Source: an uncultured Burkholderiales bacterium (lineage in GTDB: Bacteria > Pseudomonadota > Gammaproteobacteria > Burkholderiales > Burkholderiaceae_C). Taken from it: DNA of 64,000 nt. Positions within the stretch are counted from its first letter, which is position 1, and each line of letters starts with the position of its first letter. Location: the NCBI GenBank assembly GCA_903886485.1, contig CAISMH010000014.1, positions 124,001 to 188,000 on the forward strand, given 5' to 3'. Made by a program: the position numbers and the translations under genes. Of the stretch, positions 47,512-58,605 are shown one piece after another. Under the pieces are notes generated by a model. It saw only the letters and a list, made by a program, of their open reading frames with translations, made no database searches and was not told where the DNA came from.

Positions 47512-48795
47512 ATGCCAACCCAAGAAACGCTAGGTTTGACGCCACAAATTTGGGCAGTCGGTGCGCTTTGCCGCGCCATTGCTGATGTCCTAGACAGCCG
47601 GTTTAATCCGGTCGCTGTGCGTGGCGAGATTTCGGGCTTCACGCGGGCGGCCAGCGGGCATTGCTACTTCACCCTCAAGGATGCAGGCGGTCAGCTGCGT
47701 TGCGCCATGTTCAAACGGGCCGCCCACATGCTCGATTTCCGTCCTGTGGACGGCGAACTCGTTGAAATCAAAGGCCGTTTAGGTGTCTACGAGCCTCGCG
47801 GCGAGTTGCAAATGGTGGTGGAACACATGCGCCGTGCTGGGCAAGGCGCATGGTTTGAACAGTTTTTGCAACTCAAAGCCAAGCTTGAAGCAGAAGGCTT
47901 GTTTGATGCCCAGCGCAAACGTCCACTCAAAACCATGCCGCGTGGCATTGGGGTGGTCACCTCACTTGGTGCTGCTGCCTTAAACGATGTGGCTACCGCA
48001 TTGCAGCGCCGCGTGCCCCACATTCCCGTGGTGCTTGCGCCGTCCTTGGTGCAAGGTCGGGATGCGCCGCCTGCTTTGGTGCGCGCCCTTGATCAACTCA
48101 GCCAGCAGCCCCATATCGACGTCATTTTGCTCGTGCGGGGTGGTGGTTCCATGGAAGACCTCTGGGCGTTCAACGACGAAAACTTGGCCCGAGCCATCGT
48201 CCATAGCCCAGTGCCCATCATCAGCGGCGTGGGCCATGAAACCGACTTCACCATCGCCGACTTTTGTGCTGACCTGCGCGCGCCCACGCCCACGGCCGCT
48301 GCCGAAATGTGCGCGCTGCCGCAGGCGGAGTTACTGTCCAACCTGCAACTTTGGGGTGGTGCGCTACAAACCATCGCCCACCGCCAGCTAGACACCCAAG
48401 CGCAGCGCCTTGACCGAGCTCAAGCCCGCTTGGGCCGCCCCTCTGAAGGGCTGAGCACAGAAAAAATGCAGCTTTTGCGTTTGCAACAGCGCTTGGGTCA
48501 AGCTGTGCAAACCCGCACCCAGCGTTGCCACAACGAACTCGCCACCCTCACCAGCGGCTTGGCCCGTGGCGTGCAGCAAACGCCCGCCACCGCCCGCGAG
48601 CGGCTGCACCGCGCCGCTTTGCGCCTGGACCTGCTCGATCCCAAGTTGGTCTTGCAACGCGGCTTTGCTTGGCTCAGCGATGCCCATGGCCAAGCCGTGA
48701 CCTCGGTGGCGCAAACCTCAGAAGGCCAAGCCTTGCAAGCAACCCTTGCCGATGGCGTGGTTGAATTACGGGTTGCTGCACCCAGTCGCATTTAG
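47512..48795 (+). CDS. xseA: exodeoxyribonuclease VII large subunit
   Basis: With XseB it degrades single-stranded DNA from both ends. N-terminal OB fold (about residues 15-105, [22 protein letters not shown]). The catalytic part has [42 protein letters not shown]-like blocks and [26 protein letters not shown], then a coiled-coil and C-terminal tail. I chose ATG 47512 (427 aa); a GTG at 47497 would add five residues. xseB is not in the window. Spacing of 35 bases to sodB. Confidence 0.95.
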   Translation: MPTQETLGLTPQIWAVGALCRAIADVLDSRFNPVAVRGEISGFTRAASGHCYFTLKDAGGQLRCAMFKRAAHMLDFRPVDGELVEIKGRLGVYEPRGELQMVVEHMRRAGQGAWFEQFLQLKAKLEAEGLFDAQRKRPLKTMPRGIGVVTSLGAAALNDVATALQRRVPHIPVVLAPSLVQGRDAPPALVRALDQLSQQPHIDVILLVRGGGSMEDLWAFNDENLARAIVHSPVPIISGVGHETDFTIADFCADLRAPTPTAAAEMCALPQAELLSNLQLWGGALQTIAHRQLDTQAQRLDRAQARLGRPSEGLSTEKMQLLRLQQRLGQAVQTRTQRCHNELATLTSGLARGVQQTPATARERLHRAALRLDLLDPKLVLQRGFAWLSDAHGQAVTSVAQTSEGQALQATLADGVVELRVAAPSRI

Positions 48796-48830
48796 TTTTT
48801 ACAATTCACGTTTTTACACAAGAGGACTTC

Positions 48831-49412
48831 ATGGAACACACGCTCCCCGCACTGCCCTACGCCATTGACGCATTGGCCCCTCACTACTCCAAAGAAACTT
48901 TGGAGTTTCACCACGGCAAGCACCACAACGCTTATGTGGTGAACTTGAACAACCTGCAAAAAGGTACAGAGTTCGAGAGCTTGCCCCTCGAAGAGATCGT
49001 CAAGAAGTCCAGCGGAGGCATCTACAACAACTCAGCTCAAATCTGGAACCACACCTTCTTCTGGAGCTGCATGAAGCCCCAAGGCGGCGGTGAGCCCACT
49101 GGCGCCTTGGCTGCGGCCATCAACGCCAAATTCGGCAGCTACGCAGCGTTCAAAGAAGCTTTTGTCAAAAGCGCCGTGGGCAACTTTGGCTCTGGCTGGA
49201 CATGGTTGGTCAAAAAGGCCGACGGTTCTGTTGACATCGTCAACATGGGCGCCGCTGGCACCCCTCTGACCACAGGCGACAAAGCCTTGTTGACTGTGGA
49301 TGTGTGGGAACACGCTTACTACATTGACTACCGCAACATGCGTCCTAAGTTCGTGGAGACTTTCCTTGAGCACTTGGTCAACTGGTCTTTTGCGGAAAGC
49401 AACTTCGCTTAA
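48831..49412 (+). CDS. sodB: superoxide dismutase, Fe type
   Basis: A 193-aa cytoplasmic enzyme turning superoxide into hydrogen peroxide and oxygen. Metal ligands: His27 in [13 protein letters not shown], His near residue 75 in WNHTFFWSC, and Asp and His in [13 protein letters not shown]. The Gln-containing FGSGWTWLV and the GGGEPTG block favour iron over manganese. AGAGGA precedes ATG. A TACAAT at 48800-48805 could be its -10, though no good -35 is seen. A terminator follows. Confidence 0.96.
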   Translation: MEHTLPALPYAIDALAPHYSKETLEFHHGKHHNAYVVNLNNLQKGTEFESLPLEEIVKKSSGGIYNNSAQIWNHTFFWSCMKPQGGGEPTGALAAAINAKFGSYAAFKEAFVKSAVGNFGSGWTWLVKKADGSVDIVNMGAAGTPLTTGDKALLTVDVWEHAYYIDYRNMRPKFVETFLEHLVNWSFAESNFA

Positions 49413-49452
49413 TTCCACGTAGTTTGCGAGCTGTGAAGCTCGCACACACGTC

Positions 49453-49481
49453 AAAAAGCCGCCTAATCAGGCGGCTTTTTT
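49453..49481 (+). terminator. intrinsic terminator after sodB
   Basis: Perfect 12-bp stem 49453-49464 (AAAAAGCCGCCT) and 49469-49480 (AGGCGGCTTTTT) over loop AATC. The rest of 49413-49543 holds nothing else clear. Confidence 0.92.
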
Positions 49482-49543
49482 GTGGGCAGTGCGAGAGCGA
49501 AGGCTGCGAGGTGACGTGCAAGCGACGTCGCTTGCGCAACTCC

Positions 49544-49987
49544 TTAAGGCTTGAAGGCGACGCCGCTCAAACGGCTACCGGCCTTGAGGCCTTTCTTGGC
49601 AAACCAGCCTTGGTGCATTTCCAGCACAAAGCGCACAGGCTTTTCAGAGCAGTGCGAGTCGGTGGTTTGAGGCTTCATGTCGGCCAAGTTGACGATCGTG
49701 CCGTCATCCGCCACAAAGGCGGCGGTGAGCGGCAGCAGGGTGTTTTTCATCCAAAAGCATTGGGTCGTGGGTTGTTCAAACACAAACAACATGCCTTCGT
49801 GCTGGGGCATGTCTTTGCGAAACATCAGACCTGTGCTGCGTTGCTCAGGGGTTTGCGCCACTTGCGTGTCGATTTGATACATGCCCGCTTGCAGCTTGAT
49901 GCGAGGCAAGTTGGTTTGAGGTGTGTCTTGAGCGATGGCAGAAAAGGCCAAGCCAGAAATGAGGAGGGTGAGCAGTGCGCGTTTCAT
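49544..49987 (-). CDS. DUF192 family secreted protein
   Basis: A 147-aa protein with a signal peptide (MKRALLTLLISGLAFSAIAQ) and the DUF192 domain: QVAQTPEQRSTGLMFRKDMPQHEGMLFVF, CFWMKNTLLPLTAAFVADDGTIV, and FVLEMHQGWFAKKGLKAGSRL. Function in bacteria is not established. I chose ATG 49987 because it begins the signal peptide. The gene is alone on the minus strand, divergent from icd across 112 bases. Confidence 0.88.
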   Translation of the reverse strand: MKRALLTLLISGLAFSAIAQDTPQTNLPRIKLQAGMYQIDTQVAQTPEQRSTGLMFRKDMPQHEGMLFVFEQPTTQCFWMKNTLLPLTAAFVADDGTIVNLADMKPQTTDSHCSEKPVRFVLEMHQGWFAKKGLKAGSRLSGVAFKP

Positions 49988-50099
49988 GGGGCATGACTGT
50001 AGCGCAGCCCCGCCTCGCTGGGGCGAGAGCCCGCTTGCCATGGCCTTCGCTGGCTAGAATCGAAACGAAAAACATTGCCCACCCAAGAAAGCATCGCTC

Positions 50100-51356
50100 A
50101 TGTCTTACCAGCACATCCAAGTGCCCGCCGCAGGTCAAAAAATCACGCTCAATACTGATACATCGTTGACCGTTCCAGACCACCCCATCATCCCGTTCAT
50201 CATGGGTGATGGGGTGGGGCAGGACGTGACGCCTGTCATGCAAAAGGTGGTCGATGCCGCAGTGGCCAAAGCGTATGCGGGTCAGCGTCAACTGCATTGG
50301 ATGGAGGTATTTGCTGGCGAGCGAGCCACACGTGTCTATGGCGCGGATGTATGGCTACCAGAAGAAACCGCCCAAGTCATGCGCGACTATGTTGTGTCCA
50401 TCAAAGGTCCGCTCAACACGCCAGTGGGCGGTGGGATACGCTCACTCAACGTCGCTTTGCGTCAAGCCTTGGATTTGTTCGTCTGTCTGCGTCCCGTGCA
50501 GTACTTCAAAGGTGTGCCTTCACCGCTGAAGGAGCCAGAAAAAACCAATATGGTGATCTTTCGTGAGAACTCGGAGGACATTTACGCAGGCATTGAATAT
50601 GCTGCCGAAAGTCCAGAAGCCAAAAAGCTCATTGCATTTTTGAAAACAGAAATGGGAGCGACCACCATTCGCTTTCCCAACACCTCGGCCATAGGTGTCA
50701 AGCCCGTGTCGATCGAAGGCACCGAGCGCTTCATCCGCAAGGCCATTCAATACGCGATTGACCACGACAAGCCCAGCGTCACCATCGTGCACAAGGGCAA
50801 CATCATGAAGTTCACGGAAGGGGGCTTTCGCGATTGGGCTTTGGCGCTGGCTCAAAAAGAGTTTGGCGCCAAGCTGATCGATGGTGGGCCTTGGTGCCGC
50901 ATCACCAGCCCGAAGACGGGCAAGAACATCATCATCAAAGACGTGATTGCCGATGCGTTCTTGCAACAAATCTTGATGCGTCCTGCCGAATATTCCGTGG
51001 TGGCGACACTCAACCTCAATGGCGACTACATCTCAGACGCCGTGGCAGCCCAAGTTGGTGGCATCGGCATTGCACCCGGCGCCAACATGTCTGACACCGT
51101 GGCTTGTTTTGAGGCCACCCACGGCACGGCCCCCAAATATGCGGGCAAGAACTACGTCAACCCAGGCTCCATGATTCTTTCGGCCGAGATGATGCTGCGT
51201 CACATGGGCTGGACGGAAGCCGCCGACACCATCATCCGCGCCATGGAAGCAGCCATTGCCACCAAACGCGTCACTTACGACTTTGCGCGCTTGATGGACG
51301 GGGCAGAGCAGGTGAGTTGTTCTGGCTTTGGTGATGTGATGATTGAGCAGATGTAG
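50100..51356 (+). CDS. icd: isocitrate dehydrogenase (NADP+)
   Basis: A 418-aa homodimeric TCA-cycle enzyme, E. coli Icd type. Substrate site with Ser in [29 protein letters not shown]-like block ([15 protein letters not shown]) and [26 protein letters not shown] for metal binding, then [28 protein letters not shown] with the NADP-specific residues near the C-terminus. The phosphorylation-site Ser is present, but no aceK is in the window. A TAGAAT at 50055-50060 may be the -10. Confidence 0.96.
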   Translation: MSYQHIQVPAAGQKITLNTDTSLTVPDHPIIPFIMGDGVGQDVTPVMQKVVDAAVAKAYAGQRQLHWMEVFAGERATRVYGADVWLPEETAQVMRDYVVSIKGPLNTPVGGGIRSLNVALRQALDLFVCLRPVQYFKGVPSPLKEPEKTNMVIFRENSEDIYAGIEYAAESPEAKKLIAFLKTEMGATTIRFPNTSAIGVKPVSIEGTERFIRKAIQYAIDHDKPSVTIVHKGNIMKFTEGGFRDWALALAQKEFGAKLIDGGPWCRITSPKTGKNIIIKDVIADAFLQQILMRPAEYSVVATLNLNGDYISDAVAAQVGGIGIAPGANMSDTVACFEATHGTAPKYAGKNYVNPGSMILSAEMMLRHMGWTEAADTIIRAMEAAIATKRVTYDFARLMDGAEQVSCSGFGDVMIEQM

Positions 51357-51434
51357 GCGCTGATTGGCCCACCAAGGCATTGCCGTGTGCCAAGCAATAG
51401 GCCCCAGTCTTTTCTGCCTCGATAGAATGAGCCA

Positions 51435-51782
51435 ATGGCTACAAAAAAACCAACTCCCAAAGTCCAATTACCTGACCGCGACGATGGCGGTTCTGTCGTT
51501 TTAGAGCGTTTGACGCAACGCACCAAGCCACCGCAGATGTTTCAGGTGCTTATGCTCAACGACGATTTCACGCCAATGGAGTTTGTGGTGATGGTGCTGC
51601 AAGAGTTTTTCAGCAAAGACCGTGAGAGCGCCACGCAAATCATGTTGCAAATTCACCTTGACGGTAAAGGCGTGTGCGGCGTGTACAGCAAAGACATTGC
51701 CGCCACCAAAGTTGATCAAGTGCTAGACGCCGCTCGCAAAGCAGGACACCCCTTGCAATGCGTCGCAGAGCCCATTGAGTGA
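51435..51782 (+). CDS. clpS: ATP-dependent Clp protease adaptor ClpS
   Basis: A 115-aa adaptor that binds N-degrons (Leu, Phe, Tyr, Trp) and hands them to ClpA. Seen: [25 protein letters not shown] with the NDD-x-TPMEFV pocket, [17 protein letters not shown], and C-terminal CVAEP. The N-terminal 35 residues are charged and probably disordered. A TAGAAT at 51423-51428 ends only 6 bases before the ATG, so the mRNA may be almost leaderless. clpA follows at 114 bases. Confidence 0.95.
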   Translation: MATKKPTPKVQLPDRDDGGSVVLERLTQRTKPPQMFQVLMLNDDFTPMEFVVMVLQEFFSKDRESATQIMLQIHLDGKGVCGVYSKDIAATKVDQVLDAARKAGHPLQCVAEPIE

Positions 51783-51896
51783 GCCCCGCGTGACAAACAT
51801 GACCTATCGTTTGCACGTAATTAACACACCTATTGAATAAACGGCTTTCGTTTCCATATACAGTCAATCATCAGTTGCAAGCACGAAGGAAAACAC

Positions 51897-54233
51897 ATGA
51901 TCGCCCAAGAACTTGAAGTCAGCTTGCACATGGCCTTTGTCGAGGCCCGTCAACAACGACATGAATTCATCACCGTCGAGCACTTGCTGCTCGCCTTGCT
52001 GGACAACCCCAGCGCCGCCGAAGTGCTGCGCGCTTGCTCGGCCAACATTGACGACCTGCGCAAGTCCTTGTCCAACTTCATTGCTGACAACACCCCCCAG
52101 GTGTCGGGCACCGAAGAGGTGGACACCCAGCCCACTCTCGGTTTTCAGCGCGTGATTCAACGCGCCATCATGCATGTGCAGTCCACCGGCAATGGCAAAA
52201 AAGAAGTCACCGGTGCCAACGTGCTGGTCGCCATCTTTGGTGAGAAAGACTCGCACGCGGTCTACTACCTCCACCAGCAAGGCGTGACGCGCTTGGACGT
52301 GGTGAACTTCATTGCCCACGGCATCAAAAAGAGCGACCCACCTGAAGCGGTCAAAGGTGGAGAGTCATCCGCGCAAGCCGATCAAGAAGAGGGCGGTGCT
52401 GCTTCTGAAAAGAACGAAAAGGCCTCGCCACTCGAACAATTCACCCAAAACCTCAACCAAGCCGCCAAAGACGGCAAGATTGACCCACTGATTGGCCGCG
52501 AGTACGAGGTGGAGCGCACGATTCAAATCTTGTGCCGTCGCCGTAAAAACAACCCACTGTTGGTGGGCGAGGCCGGTGTCGGCAAGACCGCAATTGCCGA
52601 AGGTTTGGCATGGCGCATCACCCAAGGTGCTGTGCCTGAAATCTTGTCCGAGGCCATCGTGTATTCGCTGGACATGGGCGCTTTGCTGGCAGGTACCAAA
52701 TACCGTGGTGATTTTGAGCAACGCCTCAAAGGTGTCATCAAAAACTTGCAGGGCAAGCCCAACGCGATTTTGTTCATCGACGAAATTCACACCCTCATCG
52801 GCGCGGGTGCTGCGTCGGGCGGCACCTTGGATGCCTCTAACCTGTTGAAGCCCGCGTTGTCGAGCGGCCAACTCAAGTGCATTGGCGCCACCACCTTCAC
52901 CGAATACCGTGGCATCTTTGAAAAAGACGCGGCCCTGAGCCGTCGTTTCCAAAAGGTCGATGTGGTGGAGCCTTCTGTGTCGGAGACTGTGGACATCCTC
53001 AAAGGCCTCAAGTCGCGCTTTGAAGAGCACCACAACGTCAAGTACGCCGTGGCGGCACTGCAAGCTGCTGCCGAGCTGAGCGCCAAATACATCAACGACC
53101 GCCAATTGCCAGACAAGGCGATTGACGTGATCGACGAAGCCGGTGCGGCACAACGCATCTTGGTGGCGTCTAAGCGTAAGAAAACCATTGGCAAGGCCGA
53201 GATTGAAGACATCGTGGCCAAGATTGCGCGCATCCCGCCCGCCAATGTGTCCAACGACGACCGCAGCAAGCTGCAAACCATCGAACGCGATTTGAAGAGC
53301 GTGGTGTTCGGTCAAGACAAAGCGCTTGAAGTGCTGGCGTCTGCTGTGAAGATGGCGCGCTCTGGCCTCGGTAAAGCCGACAAGCCCATTGGCGCCTTCT
53401 TGTTCAGCGGCCCTACCGGCGTGGGCAAGACCGAAGCGGCCAAGCAATTGGCCTACATCATGGGCATCGACCTGATTCGCTTTGACATGTCGGAGTACAT
53501 GGAGCGCCACGCCGTGAGCCGCCTCATTGGCGCGCCCCCCGGCTATGTGGGCTTTGACCAAGGCGGTTTGTTGACCGAGGCGGTCACCAAAAAGCCGCAT
53601 TGCGTGTTGTTGCTCGATGAGATCGAAAAAGCCCATCCCGACATCTTCAATGTGCTGTTGCAAGTGATGGACCACGGCACGCTGACCGACAACAATGGCC
53701 GCAAGGCCGACTTCCGCAACGTCATCCTCATCATGACGACCAACGCGGGCGCTGAGACCATGAACAAGGCCACCATTGGCTTCACCAACCCACGTGCAGC
53801 GGGCGATGAAATGGGCGACATCAAGCGCTTGTTCACACCCGAGTTCCGCAACCGTTTGGATGCCATCGTGGGCTTCAAAGCTTTGGACGAAAACGTCATC
53901 ATGCGCGTGGTCGACAAGTTCTTGCTGCAACTCGAAGGCCAGTTGGCTGAGAAAAAAGTCGACGTCACCTTCAGCGACTCGCTGCGCAAGCACTTGGCCA
54001 AGAAGGGCTTTGACCCACTCATGGGCGCTCGCCCGATGCAACGCCTCATCCAAGACACGATTCGCAAGGCCTTGGCCGACGAGTTGCTGTTTGGTCGCCT
54101 CACCGACGGTGGCCGCCTGAGCGTGGACATCGACGACAAAGAAGAGGTGTTGCTGGACATCACGCCTTTGCCCAAAAAGGAAAAAACGGCCAAAGGCGAA
54201 CACAGTGCCTCCGAGGAACCTGCCGCCAGCTAA
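51897..54233 (+). CDS. clpA: ATP-dependent Clp protease ATP-binding subunit ClpA
   Basis: A 778-aa hexameric AAA+ unfoldase partner of ClpP. N-domain (1-145) for ClpS binding. D1 carries Walker [10 protein letters not shown] near residue 224 and [15 protein letters not shown]2 carries [13 protein letters not shown] near residue 505 and [14 protein letters not shown]. The ClpP loop lies in FTNPRAAGD (about residues 628-636), at the place of IGL/IGF (ATIGFTNP). The C-terminal tail ([15 protein letters not shown]) is charged. It is cotranscribed or regulated with clpS, 114 bases upstream. A terminator follows. Confidence 0.96.
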   Translation: MIAQELEVSLHMAFVEARQQRHEFITVEHLLLALLDNPSAAEVLRACSANIDDLRKSLSNFIADNTPQVSGTEEVDTQPTLGFQRVIQRAIMHVQSTGNGKKEVTGANVLVAIFGEKDSHAVYYLHQQGVTRLDVVNFIAHGIKKSDPPEAVKGGESSAQADQEEGGAASEKNEKASPLEQFTQNLNQAAKDGKIDPLIGREYEVERTIQILCRRRKNNPLLVGEAGVGKTAIAEGLAWRITQGAVPEILSEAIVYSLDMGALLAGTKYRGDFEQRLKGVIKNLQGKPNAILFIDEIHTLIGAGAASGGTLDASNLLKPALSSGQLKCIGATTFTEYRGIFEKDAALSRRFQKVDVVEPSVSETVDILKGLKSRFEEHHNVKYAVAALQAAAELSAKYINDRQLPDKAIDVIDEAGAAQRILVASKRKKTIGKAEIEDIVAKIARIPPANVSNDDRSKLQTIERDLKSVVFGQDKALEVLASAVKMARSGLGKADKPIGAFLFSGPTGVGKTEAAKQLAYIMGIDLIRFDMSEYMERHAVSRLIGAPPGYVGFDQGGLLTEAVTKKPHCVLLLDEIEKAHPDIFNVLLQVMDHGTLTDNNGRKADFRNVILIMTTNAGAETMNKATIGFTNPRAAGDEMGDIKRLFTPEFRNRLDAIVGFKALDENVIMRVVDKFLLQLEGQLAEKKVDVTFSDSLRKHLAKKGFDPLMGARPMQRLIQDTIRKALADELLFGRLTDGGRLSVDIDDKEEVLLDITPLPKKEKTAKGEHSASEEPAAS

Positions 54234-54256
54234 CGCGAGCACGATCCCGTACTCTG

Positions 54257-54285
54257 AAAAAGCGACTGGCAACAGTCGCTTTTTT
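54257..54285 (+). terminator. intrinsic terminator after clpA
   Basis: Perfect 12-bp stem 54257-54268 (AAAAAGCGACTG) and 54273-54284 (CAGTCGCTTTTT) over loop GCAA. It ends the clpSA unit. Confidence 0.92.
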
Positions 54286-54379
54286 CATGTCTAAAGGCAA
54301 GCGCCGGTCTTGGCTAAGCAGTTTCGTGTGAGTACGTCACGTAAAATTGCACGCAGTTGTCAACAAGCAAGGATTTTAC

Positions 54380-55099
54380 GTGGCAGGCCATAGCAAATGG
54401 GCAAATATTCAACACCGCAAAGGGCGGCAAGACGAGAAGCGCGGCAAGATTTGGACACGCATCACGCGTGAAATCATTGTGTCCGCCCGCCTAGGCGGCG
54501 GCGACCTGAGCTTGAACCCTCGTTTGCGCTTGGCCATTGAGAAAGCCAAGGCCGCCAACATGCCCGCCGACAACATCAAACGCAACGTCGACAAAGCCAC
54601 AGGCAACCTCGACGGTGTGGTGTACGACGAAATTCGCTACGAAGGCTACGGTGTGGGCGGCGCCGCCATCATCGTTGACACCATGACCGACAACCGCGTG
54701 CGCACCGTGGCCGAAGTGCGTTTTGCCTTCAGCAAAAACGGCGGCAACATGGGCACCGAGGGCTCGGTGGCGTTTCAATTCAAGCATTGCGGCCAACTGG
54801 TGTTTGCACCGGGCAGCGATGAAGACCGCATCATGGAAATCGCCCTCGAAGCGGGCGCCGACGATGTGATCAATGATGACGACGGCGCGATTGAAGTGCT
54901 GACGCCACCTGCCAGCTTGGAGGCTGTCAAAAACGCTTTGGAAGCTGCGGGCCTCAAGCCCGAAGTGGCCGAGGTGACCTACCGTGCAGACAACACCATC
55001 GAACTCGAGGGTGATGACGCTGCGAAGATGCAAAAACTACTGGACGCGCTAGAAGACCTTGACGATGTGCAAGAGGTCTATCACAACGCAGCACTATGA
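54380..55099 (+). CDS. yebC: YebC/PmpR-family regulatory or translation factor
   Basis: A 239-aa member of the YebC/TACO1 family. [27 protein letters not shown] is the diagnostic N-terminus. The middle holds [37 protein letters not shown]. Members act as DNA-binding regulators or help ribosomes pass proline stretches. I chose the GTG at 54380 (AGGA upstream) because the family starts MAGHSKW. Its stop overlaps purD by ATGA. Confidence 0.94.
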   Translation: MAGHSKWANIQHRKGRQDEKRGKIWTRITREIIVSARLGGGDLSLNPRLRLAIEKAKAANMPADNIKRNVDKATGNLDGVVYDEIRYEGYGVGGAAIIVDTMTDNRVRTVAEVRFAFSKNGGNMGTEGSVAFQFKHCGQLVFAPGSDEDRIMEIALEAGADDVINDDDGAIEVLTPPASLEAVKNALEAAGLKPEVAEVTYRADNTIELEGDDAAKMQKLLDALEDLDDVQEVYHNAAL

Positions 55100-56388
55100 A
55101 CGTATTCGTTATTGGCGGCGGTGGCCGCGAGCACGCTTTGGCGTGGAAGATTGCCCAATCCAACAAGGTGCAAAAAGTGTTCGTCGCTCCCGGCAACGGT
55201 GGCACGGCACGCGACAAGCGTTTGACCAATGTTGACATCACCGGTGTCAAAGCCTTGCGCGAGTTTGCGCAAGCCAACGGTGTGGAGCTGACGGTGGTCG
55301 GGCCTGAGACGCCTTTGGCCGCCGGTGTGGTGGACGAGTTCCGCGCTCACGGCATGCGCATTTTCGGCCCCACCCAAGCCGCAGCGCAGCTCGAAAGCTC
55401 CAAAGCGTTTAGCAAAGCGTTCATGAAGCGCCACAACATCCCCACGGCGGAATACGACACCTTCACCGACGCCCAAGCTGCCCACGATTACGTCAACGCC
55501 AAGGGCGCACCGATTGTGGTGAAGGCCGATGGGTTGGCCGCGGGCAAGGGCGTGGTGGTGGCCATGACAGCGGCCGAGGCCCACGAAGCCATTGACTTCA
55601 TGTTGCTCGACAACAAGCTGGGCGTGAGCCACAACGCAGGCGGCGCGCGCGTCGTCATCGAAGAATTTTTGCAAGGCGAAGAAGCCAGCTTCATCGTCAT
55701 GTGTGATGGCAAGACCGTGTTGCCATTGGCCACCAGCCAAGACCACAAGCGATTGCTCGACGCCGATCAAGGCCCCAACACCGGCGGCATGGGCGCGTAT
55801 TCGCCAGCGCCTGTGGTCACGCCCGAGGTGCATGCCCGCGCCATGCGTGAAATCATTTTGCCCACCATCAAGGGCATGGAAAAAGACGGCATCCCGTTCA
55901 CCGGCTTCTTGTACGCAGGCTTGATGATTGACCCACAAGGCCATGTCAAAACCCTCGAGTTCAACTGCCGCATGGGCGACCCTGAAACGCAGCCCATCAT
56001 GGCGCGCTTGAAAACCGATTTGGTCGATGTGCTGATGGCGGCCACGGCCAGCAATCCCGATGTGCGTTTTGACGACTTCGAACTGGAGTGGGACCGTCGC
56101 AGCGCGGTGGGCGTGGTGTTGGCCGCACATGGCTATCCCATGAATCCCCGCAAGGGCGACGCGATCACTGGCTTGCCCCAAGACACCGACGATGTGGTGG
56201 TGTTCCATGCCGGCACGCAGATGCAAGAGGGCCAAGTGGTGACCAGTGGCGGGCGTGTGTTGTGTGTGACGGCGCTGGGTGGCACCTTGAAGCAAGCACA
56301 GCAACAGGCCTATGACACGGTTCACAACATTCACTTCGATGGCATGCAGTACCGCACTGACATTGGCTACCGTGCGATCTCGCGCTGA
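55096..56388 (+). CDS. purD: phosphoribosylamine--glycine ligase
   Basis: A 430-aa ATP-grasp enzyme for the second step of purine synthesis. Domains: N-terminal [20 protein letters not shown], central ATP-grasp ([50 protein letters not shown]), and C-terminal [19 protein letters not shown] with metal-binding Glu and Asn. ATGA overlap with yebC. The next gene follows at 13 bases. Confidence 0.97.
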   Translation: MNVFVIGGGGREHALAWKIAQSNKVQKVFVAPGNGGTARDKRLTNVDITGVKALREFAQANGVELTVVGPETPLAAGVVDEFRAHGMRIFGPTQAAAQLESSKAFSKAFMKRHNIPTAEYDTFTDAQAAHDYVNAKGAPIVVKADGLAAGKGVVVAMTAAEAHEAIDFMLLDNKLGVSHNAGGARVVIEEFLQGEEASFIVMCDGKTVLPLATSQDHKRLLDADQGPNTGGMGAYSPAPVVTPEVHARAMREIILPTIKGMEKDGIPFTGFLYAGLMIDPQGHVKTLEFNCRMGDPETQPIMARLKTDLVDVLMAATASNPDVRFDDFELEWDRRSAVGVVLAAHGYPMNPRKGDAITGLPQDTDDVVVFHAGTQMQEGQVVTSGGRVLCVTALGGTLKQAQQQAYDTVHNIHFDGMQYRTDIGYRAISR

Positions 56389-56401
56389 ATTTGACCTACC
56401 C

Positions 56402-57004
56402 ATGCCCGTGCAGTGCAAGCCCAATCGGGTGGCTGCTTGGCTGGTGCGGTACATGGGCTGGCAGATAGAGTTCAACGGCTTACCCAGCCCGCAAGGCGTG
56501 CTCATAGGCTATCCGCACACCAGCAACTGGGACTTTGTCACGATGATGCCCGTCAAGTGGGCCTTGGGTCTGCCAGTGCAGTTTTTCGCCAAAGAAAGCT
56601 TGTTTCGTATTCCGCTGTTTGGTCGTTGGATTCGCTTCATTGGTGCGGTGCCGATTGACCGTTCATCCCCCAAAGGTGTGGTGGGCGAGATGGTGGATGC
56701 GCTGAAAAAACACAAGCAAGATGGCAGCTTGCTCTGGATCGCTTTGTCTCCCGAAGGCACGCGCAAGCTGACCGACGGCTGGCGCAGTGGGTTTTACCAA
56801 CTCGCTTTGGGGGCCGATGTGCCTTTGCTCATGCTCCACATTGATTACGGCAAGAAGCTGGCCAAAGTGACCGACTTCATGCGCTTGACGGGCGATGTGC
56901 AAGCGGACTACGCCCACATTGCCAAGGTCTATGAAGGTGTGCAGGGTTTTCATGTGAACCAAGCTGCCCCCATTCGACCCTTGCCACCGCGCACGCCGAG
57001 TTAA
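56402..57004 (+). CDS. PlsC-like acyltransferase
   Basis: A protein of about 200 aa from the lysophospholipid acyltransferase superfamily. The H-x4-D motif is in YPHTSNWDF (about residues 38-46). [14 protein letters not shown] is block II, and [21 protein letters not shown] is block III. It may acylate a glycerol phosphate or related lipid. The shape matches short COG0204-like proteins, not the plsC of the main pathway. ATG 56402 is used; a GTG at 56372 would overlap the end of purD. Confidence 0.8.
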   Translation: MPVQCKPNRVAAWLVRYMGWQIEFNGLPSPQGVLIGYPHTSNWDFVTMMPVKWALGLPVQFFAKESLFRIPLFGRWIRFIGAVPIDRSSPKGVVGEMVDALKKHKQDGSLLWIALSPEGTRKLTDGWRSGFYQLALGADVPLLMLHIDYGKKLAKVTDFMRLTGDVQADYAHIAKVYEGVQGFHVNQAAPIRPLPPRTPS

Positions 57005-57026
57005 GGCCAACAGAGAACCACACACG

Positions 57027-57971
57027 ATGACCACCCACACCCACGCACAGCTTGTTGCCGCCGCGCGCGACTACCTCATTGGCCTGCAAAGCCGCATCAC
57101 CAGCGCCATAGAGGCCAAAGATGGCCAAGCCAAGTTCTTGGTGGACACGTGGGACAAGGGTCCGGGCGAGCAGTTGCAGGGCAGCGGCATCACGCAAATT
57201 TTAGAAAACGGCTTGGTGTTTGAGCGGGCAGGGTGTGGCTTTTCGCATGTGCGCGGGCCCAAGCTGCCCCCTTCGGCCACTCAGCACCGTCCTGAACTCG
57301 CTGGCGCACCCTTCGAAGCCATGGGCGTGTCGCTGGTGTTTCACCCGCGCAACCCCTATGTGCCCACCGTCCACATGAACGTGCGCATGATTGCGGCCAC
57401 GCCTGCCAACGGCACGACGGTGGCATGGTTTGGTGGCGGCATGGACTTGACGCCTTATTACGGCTTCGTCGAGGACGCCCGACATTTTCATCAGGTGTGC
57501 CACGACGCCTTGCAGCCCTTTGGCAAAGACCTCTACCCGCGTTTTAAAACATGGTGTGACGAATACTTCTGCAACAAGCACCGCCACGAACAGCGCGGCA
57601 TTGGCGGTATCTTTTTTGATGACTTCTCAGAGCTGGGCTTTGCGCGCAGTTTCGAGATGTTGCAGAGCGTGGGAGATGCTTTTCTGGCGTCGTACTTGCC
57701 CATCGTGGACCGCCGCGTCAACACGCCATATGGCGAGCGCGAGCGCAATCATCAGTTGTACCGACGTGGCCGCTATGTTGAGTTCAATCTGGTGTGGGAC
57801 CGAGGCACGCACTTTGGCTTGCAGTCGGGCGGACGCACCGAGTCGATTTTGTTGTCCATGCCGCCCTTGGTGATTTGGTCGTACCAGCACCAGCCAGACG
57901 CGGGTACGCCAGAACATGCCTTGCTGCATGATTTTTTGGTGCCGCAAGACTGGTTGGCGCGTCAGCTTTGA
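57027..57971 (+). CDS. hemF: oxygen-dependent coproporphyrinogen III oxidase
   Basis: A 314-aa enzyme of aerobic heme synthesis that makes protoporphyrinogen IX from coproporphyrinogen III. Seen: [53 protein letters not shown], and [27 protein letters not shown] near the C-terminus. All signature blocks are present. Translated from ATG 57027, 22 bases after the acyltransferase. Confidence 0.96.
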   Translation: MTTHTHAQLVAAARDYLIGLQSRITSAIEAKDGQAKFLVDTWDKGPGEQLQGSGITQILENGLVFERAGCGFSHVRGPKLPPSATQHRPELAGAPFEAMGVSLVFHPRNPYVPTVHMNVRMIAATPANGTTVAWFGGGMDLTPYYGFVEDARHFHQVCHDALQPFGKDLYPRFKTWCDEYFCNKHRHEQRGIGGIFFDDFSELGFARSFEMLQSVGDAFLASYLPIVDRRVNTPYGERERNHQLYRRGRYVEFNLVWDRGTHFGLQSGGRTESILLSMPPLVIWSYQHQPDAGTPEHALLHDFLVPQDWLARQL

Positions 57972-57984
57972 GCGCGTGCACACC

Positions 57985-58605
57985 ATGAACCGCAAGCCAC
58001 GACTGGGTGTTTTTGGTGGTTCGTTTGACCCGCCGCACATCGCGCACATGGCGCTGGCTAAGCACGCGATAGAGCAGTTCGACTTGGCTGAGTTGCGCAT
58101 CATCCCCACGGGTGACGCTTGGCACAAAACCCGCACACTCACCCCGTCACCACACCGTTTGGCCATGGCACGTTTGGCCTTTGCCGATTTGCCGCAGGTG
58201 GTGGTGGATCCGCGCGAAATCGACCGCGAGGGGGCCACGTACACCTTTGACACACTGCAAGAACTCAAGGCCGAGGTCCCAGAGGCCGATTGGTACTTGT
58301 TCATTGGCGCCGACCAAGCCCATGCCTTCCAAACATGGCATCGGTGGTCAGAGATTTTGGGCTTGGCCACCGTGGTCGTGGCGGACCGACCCTCAGGCTT
58401 GAAGGGGGGCATGGCCAGTCAGTGGCACAATGCGGTATCCCCCGACGCGCAACGCTTGGACATGCCGAGCCTGAATGTGAGTGCCACCGAGATTCGTGCA
58501 CAGTTTGCCCAAGGCACACAGCCAGACCCCAAGATGCACGCGTGGTTGCCTGCCGCTGTGCAGCACTACATTGAAAAACACAGCCTTTACAGAACAAGCG
58601 AATGA
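57985..58605 (+). CDS. nadD: nicotinate-nucleotide adenylyltransferase
   Basis: A 206-aa enzyme making deamido-NAD from nicotinate mononucleotide and ATP. GVFGGSFDPPHIAHMALA is the (H/T)xGH-like nucleotide site, with PTGDAWHKTRTLTP, WYLFIGADQAHAFQTWHRW and NVSATEIRAQFAQG. I chose ATG 57985 because it gives the family's N-terminus. It starts 13 bases after hemF and overlaps rsfS by ATGA. Confidence 0.95.
   Translation: MNRKPRLGVFGGSFDPPHIAHMALAKHAIEQFDLAELRIIPTGDAWHKTRTLTPSPHRLAMARLAFADLPQVVVDPREIDREGATYTFDTLQELKAEVPEADWYLFIGADQAHAFQTWHRWSEILGLATVVVADRPSGLKGGMASQWHNAVSPDAQRLDMPSLNVSATEIRAQFAQGTQPDPKMHAWLPAAVQHYIEKHSLYRTSE

Noticed and set aside
52365-54272. 635-codon open frame on the minus strand
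   Set aside because: Shadow of clpA; composition (many His, Val, Gln, Leu) is what the complement of biased codons gives. No ribosome site or domain.
55081-56505. 474-codon open frame on the minus strand
   Set aside because: Shadow of purD, with no recognisable domain.
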